In this document: positions 15,127-24,541 of the stretch, piece by piece | Position numbering within the stretch: position 1 is the first letter of the stretch | Layout of the letters: every line of letters begins with the position of its first letter | Origin: Oligoflexia bacterium | GTDB lineage: Bacteria > Bdellovibrionota > UBA1018 | Length of the DNA stretch: 35,757 nt | Direction: 5' to 3' | Assembly (NCBI GenBank): GCA_023700925.1 | Contig: JAMPXZ010000007.1 | Location: 1-35,757 of the forward strand | The notes under the pieces: generated by a model | What the model saw: the letters and a program-made list of their open reading frames with translations, nothing else | Databases searched by the model: none | Told to the model about the DNA's origin: nothing | Position numbers and translations under genes: made by a program

Positions 15127-17006
15127 GCGTGCTCGCCCCGAAGCTCGGCAACTCGCACGCGAAGCGCTTCGACGTTGGCTTCCGTCGGCGGGAGCGCCGT
15201 TCCGATCGCCAGCCCTACGCGTGACCAGAAGCGCCGGGGCGGGCGGGACAGGGCTTTGCCGCCCTGGCGGCTGAAGATGCTTCCCCAGAATCCTTGAAGG
15301 GCCATCGGAATCACGGGCACCGGGGTGTCGGCGATCACGCGTTCGACTCCAGGCCGGAAGGCCGCGAGCTTGCCGTCATGGGTGATCCTGCCTTCGGGGA
15401 AGAGGCAGACCACGTTGCCGTCGCGCAGCTCGGCGGCGATCCCGCGGAAGGCCTGGAGCAGGACGCCGGTATCCTCTTTCGCCGTCGCGATCGGGATGAC
15501 CTTGGCGTGCCGGGTAAGGAAGCGACCGAGCGGCGAGGGGATGTAGTTGTAGTCCATGACGAAGCGCACCGGGCGCCGGACCATCGCGTAGATGATCAGC
15601 CAGTCGATGAAGCTGACGTGATTGCATACGAGGAGCGCCGGGCCGGTCGCCGGAATGTTCGCCGCGCCCGTCACGCGGACCCGGTACATGAGGTGCGCGA
15701 GGATCCAGGCGAGGAAGCGAAGAAGAAACTCGGGGATCACCGAATAGATGTAAAGGGCGACCGCGGCGTTGAGCCCGGCAAGCACGAGGAACATCTGCGG
15801 GTAGGTCAGCTTCGCGATCATCATGCCCATGAGGAGAAGTGAAGCCACGACCATGAAAAGCGAGTTCAGGATGTTGTTGGCGGCAACCACTCGCGAGCGC
15901 TTCGCCGGATCGGCGCGCTCCTGGATCAGGGTGTAGAGGGGCACGAAGTAGAAGCCGCCGAACACCGAGACCAAGAGCAGATCGAGGATGATCCGAAGTC
16001 CGCCCGGCGCCTGGAACAGCTCGCTCACGGTTCGCAGCGTCGCCGCCTCCGCGCCCGCCCACGGATGACCGGCCAAAAAGAGATCCGCCGCGAAGATCGA
16101 CATGCCGATCGAGCCGAAGGGCACCATCCCGAGCTCCAGGCGCTTGTTCGAAAGACGCTCGCAGAGCGAGGAGCCGATCGCGATTCCCACGGAGAAGAGC
16201 GTGAGGAAGAACGTGACGACGCTTTCGTTGGCCTGGAGGAATTCCTTGCAGTAGGGCGGGAAGAGCGACAAAAACGCGGCGCCGAAGAACCAGAACCAGG
16301 AGATCCCGAGCACCGAGAGAAAGACGGTGCGGTTGCTGCGGATCGAACGCGAAACGCTGAGCGTAGGGGGGATGGGATTCCACTCGACCTTCAGCTCCGG
16401 CGCCATCGCGGGGCAGCGCGGGATCGCGCGACTCGTAAGCCAGCCCGACGTGGCGACGATCAGAAGTCCCACGCTGACGGCGATGGGGCCGTAAGGCTCC
16501 TGCGTCACGAGGAGGCCGCCGAGGATCGTGCCGAAGAGGATCGCCAGGAAGGTGCCGGCGCCGACGAGCGCGTTCCCGGTGACAAGCTCCTCCTGGGGCA
16601 GAAGCTGCGGCAGGATGCTGTATTTCACCGGTCCGAAGAAGGTGGAATGAAGTCCCATGAGGAAGAGCACCACCAGCAGGTAGCCGAACTGGTGGAAAAC
16701 GAACCCCACGGTGGCTAGAGCCATGATCGCGATCTCCGCGAGCTTCACCCAACGGATGATGGTGGTTTTCTCGTACTTGTCGGCGAGCTGTCCGGAGGTC
16801 GCCGAGAAGAGGAAGAACGGCAGGATGAAGATCCCTCCCGCCACCGCCACCATCTGGCTCGAGGGAATCCCGAGGACGCTTGAAGCCTTGAAGGCGATCA
16901 GGATGATCAGCGCGTTTTTGAACAGGTTGTCGTTGAAAGCGCCGAGGAACTGGGTGCAGAAAAACGGCGCGAACCGTCGCGTGCGAAGGAGCTGAAGCTG
17001 AGCCAT
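15123..17006 (-). CDS. LplT-like MFS lysophospholipid transporter fused to PlsC acyltransferase
   Basis: 627 residues. Residues 1-430 are an MFS transporter with about 12 helices and the LplT-like opening TQFLGAFNDNLFKNALIILI; residues 445-627 are a glycerophospholipid acyltransferase with NHVSFID (His463-x4-Asp468) and FPEGR (536-540). This is the same order as the first two parts of Aas-type fusions, but the third part, the acyl-ACP synthetase, is missing. The predicted job is to flip lysophospholipids from the outer leaflet of the inner membrane and re-acylate them using acyl-ACP or acyl-CoA made elsewhere. Located in the inner membrane. It is followed by RNase HI with a 4-base overlap. 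Confidence 0.93.
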   Translation of the reverse strand: MAQLQLLRTRRFAPFFCTQFLGAFNDNLFKNALIILIAFKASSVLGIPSSQMVAVAGGIFILPFFLFSATSGQLADKYEKTTIIRWVKLAEIAIMALATVGFVFHQFGYLLVVLFLMGLHSTFFGPVKYSILPQLLPQEELVTGNALVGAGTFLAILFGTILGGLLVTQEPYGPIAVSVGLLIVATSGWLTSRAIPRCPAMAPELKVEWNPIPPTLSVSRSIRSNRTVFLSVLGISWFWFFGAAFLSLFPPYCKEFLQANESVVTFFLTLFSVGIAIGSSLCERLSNKRLELGMVPFGSIGMSIFAADLFLAGHPWAGAEAATLRTVSELFQAPGGLRIILDLLLVSVFGGFYFVPLYTLIQERADPAKRSRVVAANNILNSLFMVVASLLLMGMMIAKLTYPQMFLVLAGLNAAVALYIYSVIPEFLLRFLAWILAHLMYRVRVTGAANIPATGPALLVCNHVSFIDWLIIYAMVRRPVRFVMDYNYIPSPLGRFLTRHAKVIPIATAKEDTGVLLQAFRGIAAELRDGNVVCLFPEGRITHDGKLAAFRPGVERVIADTPVPVIPMALQGFWGSIFSRQGGKALSRPPRRFWSRVGLAIGTALPPTEANVEALRVRVAELRGEHA

Positions 17007-17115
17007 GCGGGGATCTTACCCAGGCCCCGGGCTGGATGCCAAGTCTTTAATAAGTAAGGGCTTTGCGGGCGCGTGCCTTTGCAATGATCGCGGGATGGTG
17101 CTAGCGTGAAACCCT

Positions 17116-18522
17116 ATGGTGCTCTCTCAGGAGTTTGTTTCTGAAATCGAACGCGCTTTTCCATCCGACTTCATGAGCCGCGATGCCGAGCTCCTGCCGG
17201 TTTACGGCAAGGACTGGACGAAACACCATGCGCCGAACCCGTCCGCTGTCGTTTTTCCGCGGACGACCGAGGAGGTTTCGCGTTTCCTGAAGCTCTGTTC
17301 GCGCCACCGGGTCCCGGTCGTGCCTTCGGGCGGTCGCACTGGGCTCGCGGGAGCGGCGGTGGCGGCCAAGGGCGAGGTGGTCTTGAGTCTCGACCGGATG
17401 AACAAGCTCGGTCCGGTGGATCCGCTCGCGCATACCGTGCGCGTTCAGGCTGGCGTCGTGACCGAGGCGGTCCATCAGCACTGTGCGCCTCACGGGCTTG
17501 TCTGGCCGGTCGATTTCGCCTCGAAAGGGTCCAGCCAGGTCGGTGGCAATATCGCGACGAACGCGGGTGGCGTGAAGGTGATTCATTACGGGATGACGCG
17601 CCAGTGGGTGCTCGGCCTTGAGGTCGTCACGATGGACGGGCAGATCCATGAGCTCAACGGCGCTCTGGAAAAGAACAATACCGGCGCCGATCTCAAGCAC
17701 CTGGTCATCGGCAGCGAAGGAACGCTCGGGGTGATCACCGAGGCGACGCTGAAGCTCACCCGCCTGCCCGGGCAGCTCGACGTGTTCTTCTTCGCCGTCG
17801 ACGACATGCGAGCCGTCCTGAGCCTCTTTCTCGAGGCGCGGCGTGCGCCGTTCCCGCTCATGGCGTTCGAGACGCTTTCGCACAACTGCCTGGAAGCCTC
17901 GACAGGCCACCTCAAGCTCAAGCCCCCTTTCGCGTCGGCTGCGGGCGCTTACGTGCTCATGGAAGTGCAGCGACCCCACTCGCCCGATGCACAGGAGGCG
18001 CTCGATGGCTGGCTCGCGGGGGTCTTCGAAAAGGGGCTCGTTCGCGACGGCGTGATCGCGCAGTCGCCGCGCGAGGCCCGCGAGCTTTGGATGATCCGCG
18101 AGGGGATCGCCGAGAGCCTCATGTCGGGAACCCGCTTCGTTCACAAGAACGATGTCTCGGTCCCCGTGGCTTCGCTCGAGGAGTTCGTGGCGCGGATGTA
18201 CGAGCTGTTTGAGAGCCGGCACGGGGAGCTCGAGGTCTATCTTTATGGTCACATCGGGGACGGCAATCTGCACCTCAACACGATGAAGCCCGAGGCGATG
18301 GATCGTGAGGAGTTTCTGGCGAAATGCGCCCGGGCGGACCGGGATCTCTTCGCGCTCGTGCAGCGCTATCGCGGAAGCGTTTCCGCCGAGCATGGTATCG
18401 GGCTTCTGAAGAAGGACGCGCTCCCGTACTCGCGCACTCCGGGTGAGATGGCGCTTCTGCGCGCGATCAAGGCCGCCTTTGATCCGCAAGGGCTGCTGAA
18501 CCCGGGCAAGATTTTTGACTGA
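17116..18522 (+). CDS. FAD-linked 2-hydroxyacid dehydrogenase, D-2-hydroxyglutarate / D-lactate type
   Basis: 468 residues. The N-terminal PCMH-type FAD domain (about 38-218) contains VPSGGRTGLAGAAVA and GGNIATNAGGVKVIHYG. The C-terminal domain has LYGHIGDGNLHLN and SAEHGIGLLK, whose His/Glu residues bind metal and the substrate carboxylate in D2HGDH and GlcD relatives, and ends in the family tail PQGLLNPGKIF. It oxidises a D-2-hydroxyacid and passes electrons to an acceptor. The convergent neighbour is SerA, which in other bacteria makes D-2-hydroxyglutarate from 2-oxoglutarate, so D-2-hydroxyglutarate is the favoured substrate. D-lactate or glycolate remain possible. The ribosome site is weak. 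Confidence 0.9.
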   Translation: MVLSQEFVSEIERAFPSDFMSRDAELLPVYGKDWTKHHAPNPSAVVFPRTTEEVSRFLKLCSRHRVPVVPSGGRTGLAGAAVAAKGEVVLSLDRMNKLGPVDPLAHTVRVQAGVVTEAVHQHCAPHGLVWPVDFASKGSSQVGGNIATNAGGVKVIHYGMTRQWVLGLEVVTMDGQIHELNGALEKNNTGADLKHLVIGSEGTLGVITEATLKLTRLPGQLDVFFFAVDDMRAVLSLFLEARRAPFPLMAFETLSHNCLEASTGHLKLKPPFASAAGAYVLMEVQRPHSPDAQEALDGWLAGVFEKGLVRDGVIAQSPREARELWMIREGIAESLMSGTRFVHKNDVSVPVASLEEFVARMYELFESRHGELEVYLYGHIGDGNLHLNTMKPEAMDREEFLAKCARADRDLFALVQRYRGSVSAEHGIGLLKKDALPYSRTPGEMALLRAIKAAFDPQGLLNPGKIFD

Positions 18523-18525
18523 GGA

Positions 18526-19746
18526 TCAGGCCAGGAGCCTGGTGCGGATCGACGCCTCGAGAGCCGCGATCACGGTCCGGACGGCGGACGACGTTTCGGG
18601 CGCGGTATCGAGGAGCAGGTAGCCGATCTCGTCTTCGGTGACGAGTGCCTGCGCGAGGATCCTTGCGCCGAGCCCGTGGAGGGCCCGGTGGATTTCGCTC
18701 AGCGCGCTCGGGTGGTTGCGGTGGATGTTGACGATCCGATGGCTGCCAGGGCTGGGTGGCAGCTCGATCGGGGGAAAGTTCACCGCTCCCGTCGTGGCCC
18801 CGCCCTTCAGGAAGCGGATCAGCGCCGTCGGAACTTCCTGAGCGATGGCGCTGTAGGCTTCCTGGGTCGCGCCGCCGATGTGAGGAGTGAGGATCACGTT
18901 GTCCAGGCCCTGCAGCTCGGAGCGAAAATCCTCGCTGTCCCGGTCCGGTTCGTCCGGAAAAACGTCGAGAGCGGCGCCGGCGAGCTTGCCGCTCTTAAGC
19001 GCGTCCGCGAGCGCGGAGACCTCGACCACCGAGCCACGGCTGGCGTTCAGGAGGTGGGCGCCTTTTTTCATCTCGGCGAGCTGGGGCCCGCCGATCATTC
19101 CGCGGGTGAGCGCGGTCTCGGGGACATGGAGGGTGACGAAGTCGCTCTCGCGGAGGACCTCACCGAGCGAGGCGCGGCTACGGGCTCCCCCGAGCGGCGC
19201 CTTGGGAAGAATGTCGAAGAACACGACCCGCATCCCCATGGCTTCGGCCAGGACGGAGACCTGTGAGCCGATATTGCCGTAGCCCACGATACCGAGCGTC
19301 TTGCCCCGCACCTCGCGCGCTCCTGCCGCGGTCCGGTGCCAGACTCCGCGGTGCAGCTCGCCGTTACGCTGCCCGAGTTGGCGCGAGAGCAGCACCAGCT
19401 CGGCGACGATGAGCTCGGCGACGCTTCGGGTATTGCCGAGCGGCGCATTGAAGACAGGAATGCCCAGCCGTCTCGCCGCGGCCAGGTCGACGTGGTCGGT
19501 TCCGATGCAGAAGCAGCCGACAGCGAGCAGGTCCTTCGCTTCTGAAAGCAGCTCCGCCGGGAGCCGGGTCTTGCTACGAACACCCAGGACCGTCGTGTCG
19601 GTGAGTCGGGCCCGAAGCTGATCGGGCAAGAGCGTTCCCGCCTGCTCCACCGCGCAGCCTTCGTCAGAAAAAAGCTCGCGGGCGAGCGGATGAATGCCCT
19701 CCAGGAGCAGGACCTTCAGCGGTTTTGGAAGCGGCTCCGGCCTCAT
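18526..19746 (-). CDS. serA: D-3-phosphoglycerate dehydrogenase with ACT domain
   Basis: 406 residues, close to the 410 of the E. coli enzyme and of the short (no intervening domain) type. NAD-binding GYGNIG at 155-160; catalytic Arg237 (NASRGSVVE), Glu266 (DVFPDEP) and His289 (TPHIGGAT). The C-terminal ACT domain (about 335-406, starting HRIVNIHRNHPSAL) is where serine binds for feedback inhibition in E. coli; the motif NIHRNxPG is present as NIHRNHPS. It catalyses the first step of serine synthesis. It ends 3 bases from the convergent flavoenzyme gene and is divergent from rsgA. Confidence 0.95.
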   Translation of the reverse strand: MRPEPLPKPLKVLLLEGIHPLARELFSDEGCAVEQAGTLLPDQLRARLTDTTVLGVRSKTRLPAELLSEAKDLLAVGCFCIGTDHVDLAAARRLGIPVFNAPLGNTRSVAELIVAELVLLSRQLGQRNGELHRGVWHRTAAGAREVRGKTLGIVGYGNIGSQVSVLAEAMGMRVVFFDILPKAPLGGARSRASLGEVLRESDFVTLHVPETALTRGMIGGPQLAEMKKGAHLLNASRGSVVEVSALADALKSGKLAGAALDVFPDEPDRDSEDFRSELQGLDNVILTPHIGGATQEAYSAIAQEVPTALIRFLKGGATTGAVNFPPIELPPSPGSHRIVNIHRNHPSALSEIHRALHGLGARILAQALVTEDEIGYLLLDTAPETSSAVRTVIAALEASIRTRLLA

Positions 19747-19760
19747 ACAGCTCGCTTATA

Positions 19761-19773
19761 TCCGAAAATCGGA
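19761..19773. promoter_or_regulatory. Short inverted repeat in the serA-rsgA intergenic gap
   Basis: TCCGA-AAA-TCGGA sits in the 50-base gap between the divergent genes, next to TATAAG reading toward serA, which could be its -10 box. Position suits an operator, but a 5-bp arm may be chance. Confidence 0.25.
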
Positions 19774-19796
19774 GACTCTGGTAAGTGTGAATTTCC

Positions 19797-20846
19797 ATGT
19801 GTCCCAAGTTCAAAGGTGATTCGGAAGACTGGCTGGATGACGAAGGTGACAGCGTCTCGGCCAAGGCTCGCGCGGCTGCGAGAAAGAGCTCCCATGCGCG
19901 CGCGACACCGCTGGCGCCGGAGAAGGCCAATGCGGTCGTCGCCGAAGTTTACCCGAACCAGTGTCGTGTGAAGCTTCTAGCGGACGATCGGGAGCTGCTG
20001 TGCGCGTTTCGGCGCGCGGGCGTGCTTCAAAAGGGTGAGATCCGCGAACGCAGCCCCGTGGCCGTCGGGGATCTCGTTTTCGTGAAGGAGCTGGGGACCC
20101 GGCACGCCGAAATGGATCAGGGACTGGTCGAGGGCGTCTGCGCCCGGAGCAATCGGCTCTATCGTCCGGCGCCCGGGCGCGAAGGCACGCAGATCCACCA
20201 CGTGATCGCGGCAAACATGGACCTGGTCGTGATCGTGGCCTCGGAGCGGGATCCGGATTTTTCGCCGGGGCTGGTGGATCGGTTCCTCGTGGCGGCCCAG
20301 GCGGCGAGGATCGATACGTTGATCTGCGCGACCAAATGTGACCTTTGGAGTGTGGACTCCCCGCAGCGGCTCGCGCCGCCGTGGAAGCTCTATTTGGAGC
20401 TCGGTTTCGAGATCGCCGAGGTGAGCGCGAAGCGCGGCGATGGCGTTGCGGCCTTGCGTGAGCGCCTCAAAGGCAAGAAAGCGCTGTTCTGCGGACACTC
20501 CGGAGTCGGGAAGACCTCCCTGCTGCGTGCCTTGCTGGGTACCGAGCTTGGCCGCGTTGGCGAGGTGAGCCAGGCGACTGGCAAAGGCCGCCATACGACC
20601 ACCGCAACGGTCCTGGTCGGCGGCCCCGACGGATCGCAGTGGATGGATTCTCCCGGCATTCGCGAGTTCGGACTGGCGGATATCGACGCTGAAAAGCTCG
20701 CGGAATTTTTTCCCGAGCTCGGGCGCGCGGGCTGCGCCAAGACCGGATGCCACCACGAGGGAGAGGAGGGGTGTGCCGCGGCGGCGACTCCGCGCTACTC
20801 GAGCTTCCGCCGTATTCTTCAATCGCTTCGCTCGGGCGAGAATTGA
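19797..20846 (+). CDS. rsgA: Ribosome small-subunit-dependent GTPase RsgA
   Basis: 349 residues. An OB-fold (about 45-110) precedes a circularly permuted GTPase, shown by G4 (TKCD, 179-182) coming before G1 (GHSGVGKT, 223-230), a Thr-rich G2 (GRHTTTA) and G3 (DSPG, 274-277). The C-terminal zinc knuckle C303-x4-C308-x-H310-x5-C316 is complete. RsgA helps the 30S subunit mature and releases RbfA. G4 is TKCD where many members have NKxD. A charged N-terminal extension of about 45 residues precedes the OB-fold. Confidence 0.96.
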   Translation: MCPKFKGDSEDWLDDEGDSVSAKARAAARKSSHARATPLAPEKANAVVAEVYPNQCRVKLLADDRELLCAFRRAGVLQKGEIRERSPVAVGDLVFVKELGTRHAEMDQGLVEGVCARSNRLYRPAPGREGTQIHHVIAANMDLVVIVASERDPDFSPGLVDRFLVAAQAARIDTLICATKCDLWSVDSPQRLAPPWKLYLELGFEIAEVSAKRGDGVAALRERLKGKKALFCGHSGVGKTSLLRALLGTELGRVGEVSQATGKGRHTTTATVLVGGPDGSQWMDSPGIREFGLADIDAEKLAEFFPELGRAGCAKTGCHHEGEEGCAAAATPRYSSFRRILQSLRSGEN

Positions 20847-20912
20847 TTTTGCGCGGGCGGCTTGCGCCGCCGGTCTTTGTTTTGCAGTAGTTTTCGGGAC
20901 TTGTTCGGGCGG

Positions 20913-21803
20913 ATGCGCAATGGCAAAGAAGACGCAGTTCGGGACGCGGCGACGCCGATCGTGAGGCACGGGTACAGCTTCGGGGATAGCTGCATCGAGG
21001 CATGGGAGCGTGCGCCGGTCGGCGACGGTGCCGCGACGCTTTTCTTTTTGCATGGCAGATTCGGCGACAGCGTGATCTGGGACGGCCTTTCGCAGAGGCT
21101 CTCTTCGAGCTTCCGCTGCGTCTGTCCGGACTTCGCCGGCTTCGGGCGCTCGTTTTCCTCGCGCGAACGCGGTCTTTCCCTTCTGGAGCACGCGGAGGTC
21201 TGTCAGCTCCTGATGGACCGGCTGCTTGCCCCTGGAGCGAAAGCCGTCCTTGTCGGCCACGACACTGGCGGCGCGGTCGCGGAGCTTTGCGCGGTTCGTG
21301 ACCCGGATCGGGTCGCGGGCCTGGTGCTCATCAACTCCTCCTGTGTCACCGGGTCCCCCGGGTTCAAGACCGGCTGGCTCGGAGTCGGAGCGCGGCTGAA
21401 GCTCCAGCGGCTTCTCAAGGAGGCCTCCGTCGATGGGGGGATTTCGCTGGAGAACGTTCGCGCGCCCTGGCGCAGGCACGCGAGCCGGCAGCCGCTGATC
21501 CGTGCGCTCAAGGCGATGGAGGAGACGTGGCCGGCCTTCTACGAGCGCGCCTTCTGGCGCCAGGAGCTCCGCAACCTGAAGTCACCTGTGCTTCTGCTTT
21601 GGGGCAAGTGGGACTCCCTGAATCCTCCGTCCCGGGCGCTGGAGCTGATGAAGCTCTTCCGCGAAGCGGACCTGTTCCAGGAGGACGCGTGCGGGCACTG
21701 GCCTTGTCTGGAAGACCCGGCCTGGGCGGCCATGAAGATCCGGGAATTCGTCTTTCGCCTCGGCTACGCGGTCAGCCCCGTTCGAAGAGCTCTTTCGCGA
21801 TGA
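20913..21803 (+). CDS. Alpha/beta hydrolase with Asp nucleophile elbow
   Basis: About 296 residues from ATG 20913; longer in-frame starts (TTG 20862) lack support. The fold signatures are [10 protein letters not shown] (oxyanion loop), PDFAGFGRS, the nucleophile elbow VGHDTGGA with Asp117, [12 protein letters not shown] (acid) and [10 protein letters not shown] (His). An Asp nucleophile is the mark of haloalkane dehalogenases and epoxide hydrolases, against Ser in most esterases, so one of those reactions or a related hydrolysis is likely. The cap region has no clear match. Its last 32 bases overlap the convergent acyl-CoA dehydrogenase gene. Confidence 0.8.
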   Translation: MRNGKEDAVRDAATPIVRHGYSFGDSCIEAWERAPVGDGAATLFFLHGRFGDSVIWDGLSQRLSSSFRCVCPDFAGFGRSFSSRERGLSLLEHAEVCQLLMDRLLAPGAKAVLVGHDTGGAVAELCAVRDPDRVAGLVLINSSCVTGSPGFKTGWLGVGARLKLQRLLKEASVDGGISLENVRAPWRRHASRQPLIRALKAMEETWPAFYERAFWRQELRNLKSPVLLLWGKWDSLNPPSRALELMKLFREADLFQEDACGHWPCLEDPAWAAMKIREFVFRLGYAVSPVRRALSR

Positions 21804-22917
21804 TGAGGCGCTGGATCTGGCTGGTGCCTTCGTAAATCTGATAGATCTTCGCGTCGCGCATGAGCTTCTCGACGGGGTACTCGCTCGAGTAGCCGTAACC
21901 GCCGAGGACCTGGACCGCGTCCGTGGCGACCTTCATCGCCATGTCGGCGCAGAAGGCCTTCGCGAACGCCGCGAACTTGGTGTTGCGTTGGCCGTTATCG
22001 ATCAGCCAGGCCGCCTTGTAGACCAGCCCGCGCCCCGCCTCGATGTCCTTGGCCATGTCCGCGATCATGAAGCTGACCGCCTGATGGGCCGCGATCGGCA
22101 CACCGAAGCTCTTGCGGCTCTTCGCGTATTCGATCGCCTCGTCCATCGCCCGGCGCGCCAGTCCGACGGCGCCCGCCGCGACGGGAGGCCGGGTGTGATC
22201 GAAGGCCGACATCGCGATCCGGAAGCCGTCGCCCTCCTTGCCCAGCCGGTATTTCTCGGGAATCTTCACCTCCTCGAAGATCACCTCACGCGTGTCGCTC
22301 GCGTGCTGGCCCATGTTCCATTCCTTCTTCCCGACCTTCACGCCGGGCAGGTCGCGCGGAACGAGGAAGCCGCTCATCCCTTTGTGCTTGGCGGCCTGGT
22401 CGGTATACGCCAGGACGAAGTACCAGTTCGCCACGTTGGCGTTGGTGATCCACATCTTGGTGCCGTTGATGATGTACTCGGAGCCGACCTTCTTGGCGGT
22501 CGTGCGGATACCGACGACGTCGGAGCCCGCGCCGGGCTCGGTCACGCAGTAGGCGGCGTAGGAGGGCTTGCCGGTGAGCATTCCCAGGAACTCCTTTTTC
22601 TGCTCCTCGGTTCCCGCCACGATGATCGGAGCCGCCGCGAGGGTATTGGCCTCCATCGCCGTCGCGATGCCGGTGCAGCCGTAGGCGAACTCCTCGGTGA
22701 TGAGGCAGCCGTCGAGCACGCTCAGGCCGAGACCGCCGAACTCCTGCGGCACGTGGGTGTTCATCAGGCCCAGCTCCCAGGCTTTCTTCACGATGTCGTG
22801 CGGGTAGTCTCCCGTTTCATCGTAATGGGCGGCCTTCGGGATAATTTCCTCCCGGGTGAACTTGCGGGCGAGCTCCTGGAGCGACTGTTGGTCCTCGGTC
22901 AGCGAGAAATCGATCAT
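21772..22917 (-). CDS. Acyl-CoA dehydrogenase
   Basis: 381 residues from ATG 22917, preceded by AGGAGG with 9 bases spacing; the frame is open further upstream but that part has no family character. Both family signatures are present: [12 protein letters not shown] near residue 137 and [20 protein letters not shown] near 333. The catalytic base is Glu363 in [10 protein letters not shown], the position used by short- and medium-chain enzymes. It performs the first oxidation of beta-oxidation or a branched-chain acyl-CoA step with electrons going to ETF. Chain length cannot be told. No other beta-oxidation genes are adjacent. Confidence 0.95.
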   Translation of the reverse strand: MIDFSLTEDQQSLQELARKFTREEIIPKAAHYDETGDYPHDIVKKAWELGLMNTHVPQEFGGLGLSVLDGCLITEEFAYGCTGIATAMEANTLAAAPIIVAGTEEQKKEFLGMLTGKPSYAAYCVTEPGAGSDVVGIRTTAKKVGSEYIINGTKMWITNANVANWYFVLAYTDQAAKHKGMSGFLVPRDLPGVKVGKKEWNMGQHASDTREVIFEEVKIPEKYRLGKEGDGFRIAMSAFDHTRPPVAAGAVGLARRAMDEAIEYAKSRKSFGVPIAAHQAVSFMIADMAKDIEAGRGLVYKAAWLIDNGQRNTKFAAFAKAFCADMAMKVATDAVQVLGGYGYSSEYPVEKLMRDAKIYQIYEGTSQIQRLIIAKELFERG

Positions 22918-23026
22918 GGTTCTTAGCCTCCTGTGCGTGAGATGAAAGTATACAGGATTCAAGCCTGGAAATCCGCGTCGAAGACTGACTGGGCTTTTGT
23001 GTTGCGATGCGATAGAAGGGGGCCGC

Positions 23027-24352
23027 ATGACTCGCAAGACTATTCGCAGACCCAAGGCATCATCTGAGGACTTCAGGCCCAAGGAAATTCCGGTGTCGCC
23101 GGTTCTGACGGCGTTTCAACGAATCTGGTCGAGACTTTTTGAGGAGCCGATCCACCTGGATTCCGCGCTCTCGAAGTTGCCGCCGTCGACCAAGAGTATT
23201 CTGGCGCAGATTCTTCCCGCGATCCTGCTGAGGCCCGCGTCACAGGCTGAAGCCATGGGAGTCGGGGTCCCGAGTGGCGAACCTTGGAAGCTGACGGCCC
23301 CGGAGCTGTCCCGCTGGAGGCCGGCAAGCTTCCTTTGCGAACGGATCCATGCCGGGATGGCGGGTGGAATCGCCTCCTCCACCCCGAACCGCGCGGACTT
23401 CCCTCCGCAGATGCTGGAAGAATGGGAGGCGTCCTTCGGCGCCGAAGGTTGCGCCGGTCTCGTCGAGGCTCTCGGCAAGGAGCCGCCGCTCGGAATGCGG
23501 GCTTCGCGCAGGGTGGGCCCGGCCGCGCTCCTTTCGGAGCTGAAAAAGGACAGCCCGCTTCCCGTGAGGAGCGAGCTCTCGGATCTGAGCCCGCTGGGCA
23601 TCCGGCTCTCGGGCTATGCGCCGGTACTCGGCACGAAGGCCTATGAGCGGGGCGACTTCGAGATCCAGGACGAGGGATCCCAGGTGATGGCGCTTTTCGC
23701 GCTCTGGCCCGAGCGGTTCGCGCCGCTTCTTCAGGAGTTTCCCGGCCCGGCCCGCGTTCCCCAGGGCGGGGCGGCCACCTGGTCGCTGCCCGAGGAGACG
23801 CCGGCCTGGACCGTCGTGGACGCCTGCGCCGGCGCCGGCGGCAAAAGCCTGGCGATCGCTGATGCGCTCAAGGGCAAAGGACGCGTTTTCTCCTACGATA
23901 CCTCTGAAAAGAAGCTTCAGGCGCTTCGCCGGCGCGCGACCCGCGGCGGCTACACCAATATCCAGGCGGTGGCCGTGAAGGAAGGGGCGGAAGAGGAGGT
24001 CGTGAGCCGGTTCAAGAGCCGCGCGAACGTCGTGCTCGTCGATGCGCCGTGTTCAGGCTGGGGCGTTCTTCGCCGCAACCCTGACATCAAATGGCGGCAG
24101 ACCCGCGAGGTCCTCGAGCGGATGCCGCGGATTCAGGCGCGGCTGCTCTCGCAGTACTCGAGCCTGGTGATGACGGGTGGAAGTCTGGTCTATGGAGTCT
24201 GCACGTTTCGTCCGGCCGAGACGCGCGCGGTTGTGAAGGAATTCCTGGCGGCCCATCCTGATTTTGTAGCCAAAGAAGGCGGTTTTCTGGGGCCTGGACC
24301 GTGTGATGGCTTTTTCATGCAGCGGTTCGAAAAGCGGAAATCGAACCCCTAA
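23027..24352 (+). CDS. RsmB/NOP2-family RNA (cytosine-5) methyltransferase
   Basis: 441 residues from ATG 23027 with AAGGGGG upstream. Motif [11 protein letters not shown] is near 265, motif [21 protein letters not shown] contains Cys342, and motif [12 protein letters not shown] contains Cys392. These two Cys are the release and nucleophile residues of the family. The N-terminal 230 residues are not a clear NusB-like domain as in RsmB; a segment [16 protein letters not shown] just before the catalytic domain is the usual family linker. Probably modifies rRNA or tRNA. The exact target base is not predictable, so no gene symbol is given. Confidence 0.9.
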   Translation: MTRKTIRRPKASSEDFRPKEIPVSPVLTAFQRIWSRLFEEPIHLDSALSKLPPSTKSILAQILPAILLRPASQAEAMGVGVPSGEPWKLTAPELSRWRPASFLCERIHAGMAGGIASSTPNRADFPPQMLEEWEASFGAEGCAGLVEALGKEPPLGMRASRRVGPAALLSELKKDSPLPVRSELSDLSPLGIRLSGYAPVLGTKAYERGDFEIQDEGSQVMALFALWPERFAPLLQEFPGPARVPQGGAATWSLPEETPAWTVVDACAGAGGKSLAIADALKGKGRVFSYDTSEKKLQALRRRATRGGYTNIQAVAVKEGAEEEVVSRFKSRANVVLVDAPCSGWGVLRRNPDIKWRQTREVLERMPRIQARLLSQYSSLVMTGGSLVYGVCTFRPAETRAVVKEFLAAHPDFVAKEGGFLGPGPCDGFFMQRFEKRKSNP

Positions 24353-24387
24353 AAATACAAAAGCCCCGGGCCGGAGCCCAGGGCCTT
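24351..24387 (-). terminator. Rho-independent terminator of the lysine-rich peptide gene
   Basis: The stretch 24361-24387 folds into a GC-rich hairpin (AAG-CCC-GGGC arms around a CGGA loop with small mismatches). Read on the minus strand it is followed by TTGTATTTTT (complement of 24351-24360), a U-rich tail. It starts about 22 bases after the peptide stop codon and abuts the stop of the convergent methyltransferase gene. Confidence 0.8.
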
Positions 24388-24409
24388 GATAAACCAAAGG
24401 CTGGAAGAA

Positions 24410-24484
24410 TTACTTCTTCGCTTTTTTCTTAGCGGGTTTCTTCTTCGCGACCTTTTTCTTGGTGGCTTTTTTCTTAGTGGCCAT
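24410..24484 (-). CDS. 24-residue lysine-rich peptide (AxKKK repeats)
   Basis: A complete small gene: ATG at 24482-24484, 24 codons, TAA at 24410-24412. GGAGG lies 9 bases before the start. The peptide begins MATKKKATKKKVAKKK and ends KPAKKKAKK: 14 Lys, 5 Ala, 2 Thr, with Val, Pro and Met once each, and no acidic or aromatic residue. It resembles the lysine/alanine-rich tails of histone H1-like bacterial proteins (Hc1, AlgP types), reduced to a tail alone. Such a peptide should bind DNA, RNA or other polyanions, so a nucleoid or ribosome role is a guess. Own promoter with A-tracts and own terminator indicate strong independent expression. It is easily missed by gene finders because of its size. 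Confidence 0.8.
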   Translation of the reverse strand: MATKKKATKKKVAKKKPAKKKAKK

Positions 24485-24541
24485 TTTGTGTTTCCTCCGT
24501 AAGAGCGAGTGCTTCGTTAACAACTGCATCGCTCAACTACG

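Noticed and set aside
15376-16752. 458-codon minus-strand frame inside the LplT-PlsC gene
   Set aside because: Arg/His/Gly-rich composition and no motif; it is a shadow of the true frame, which carries all transporter and acyltransferase motifs.
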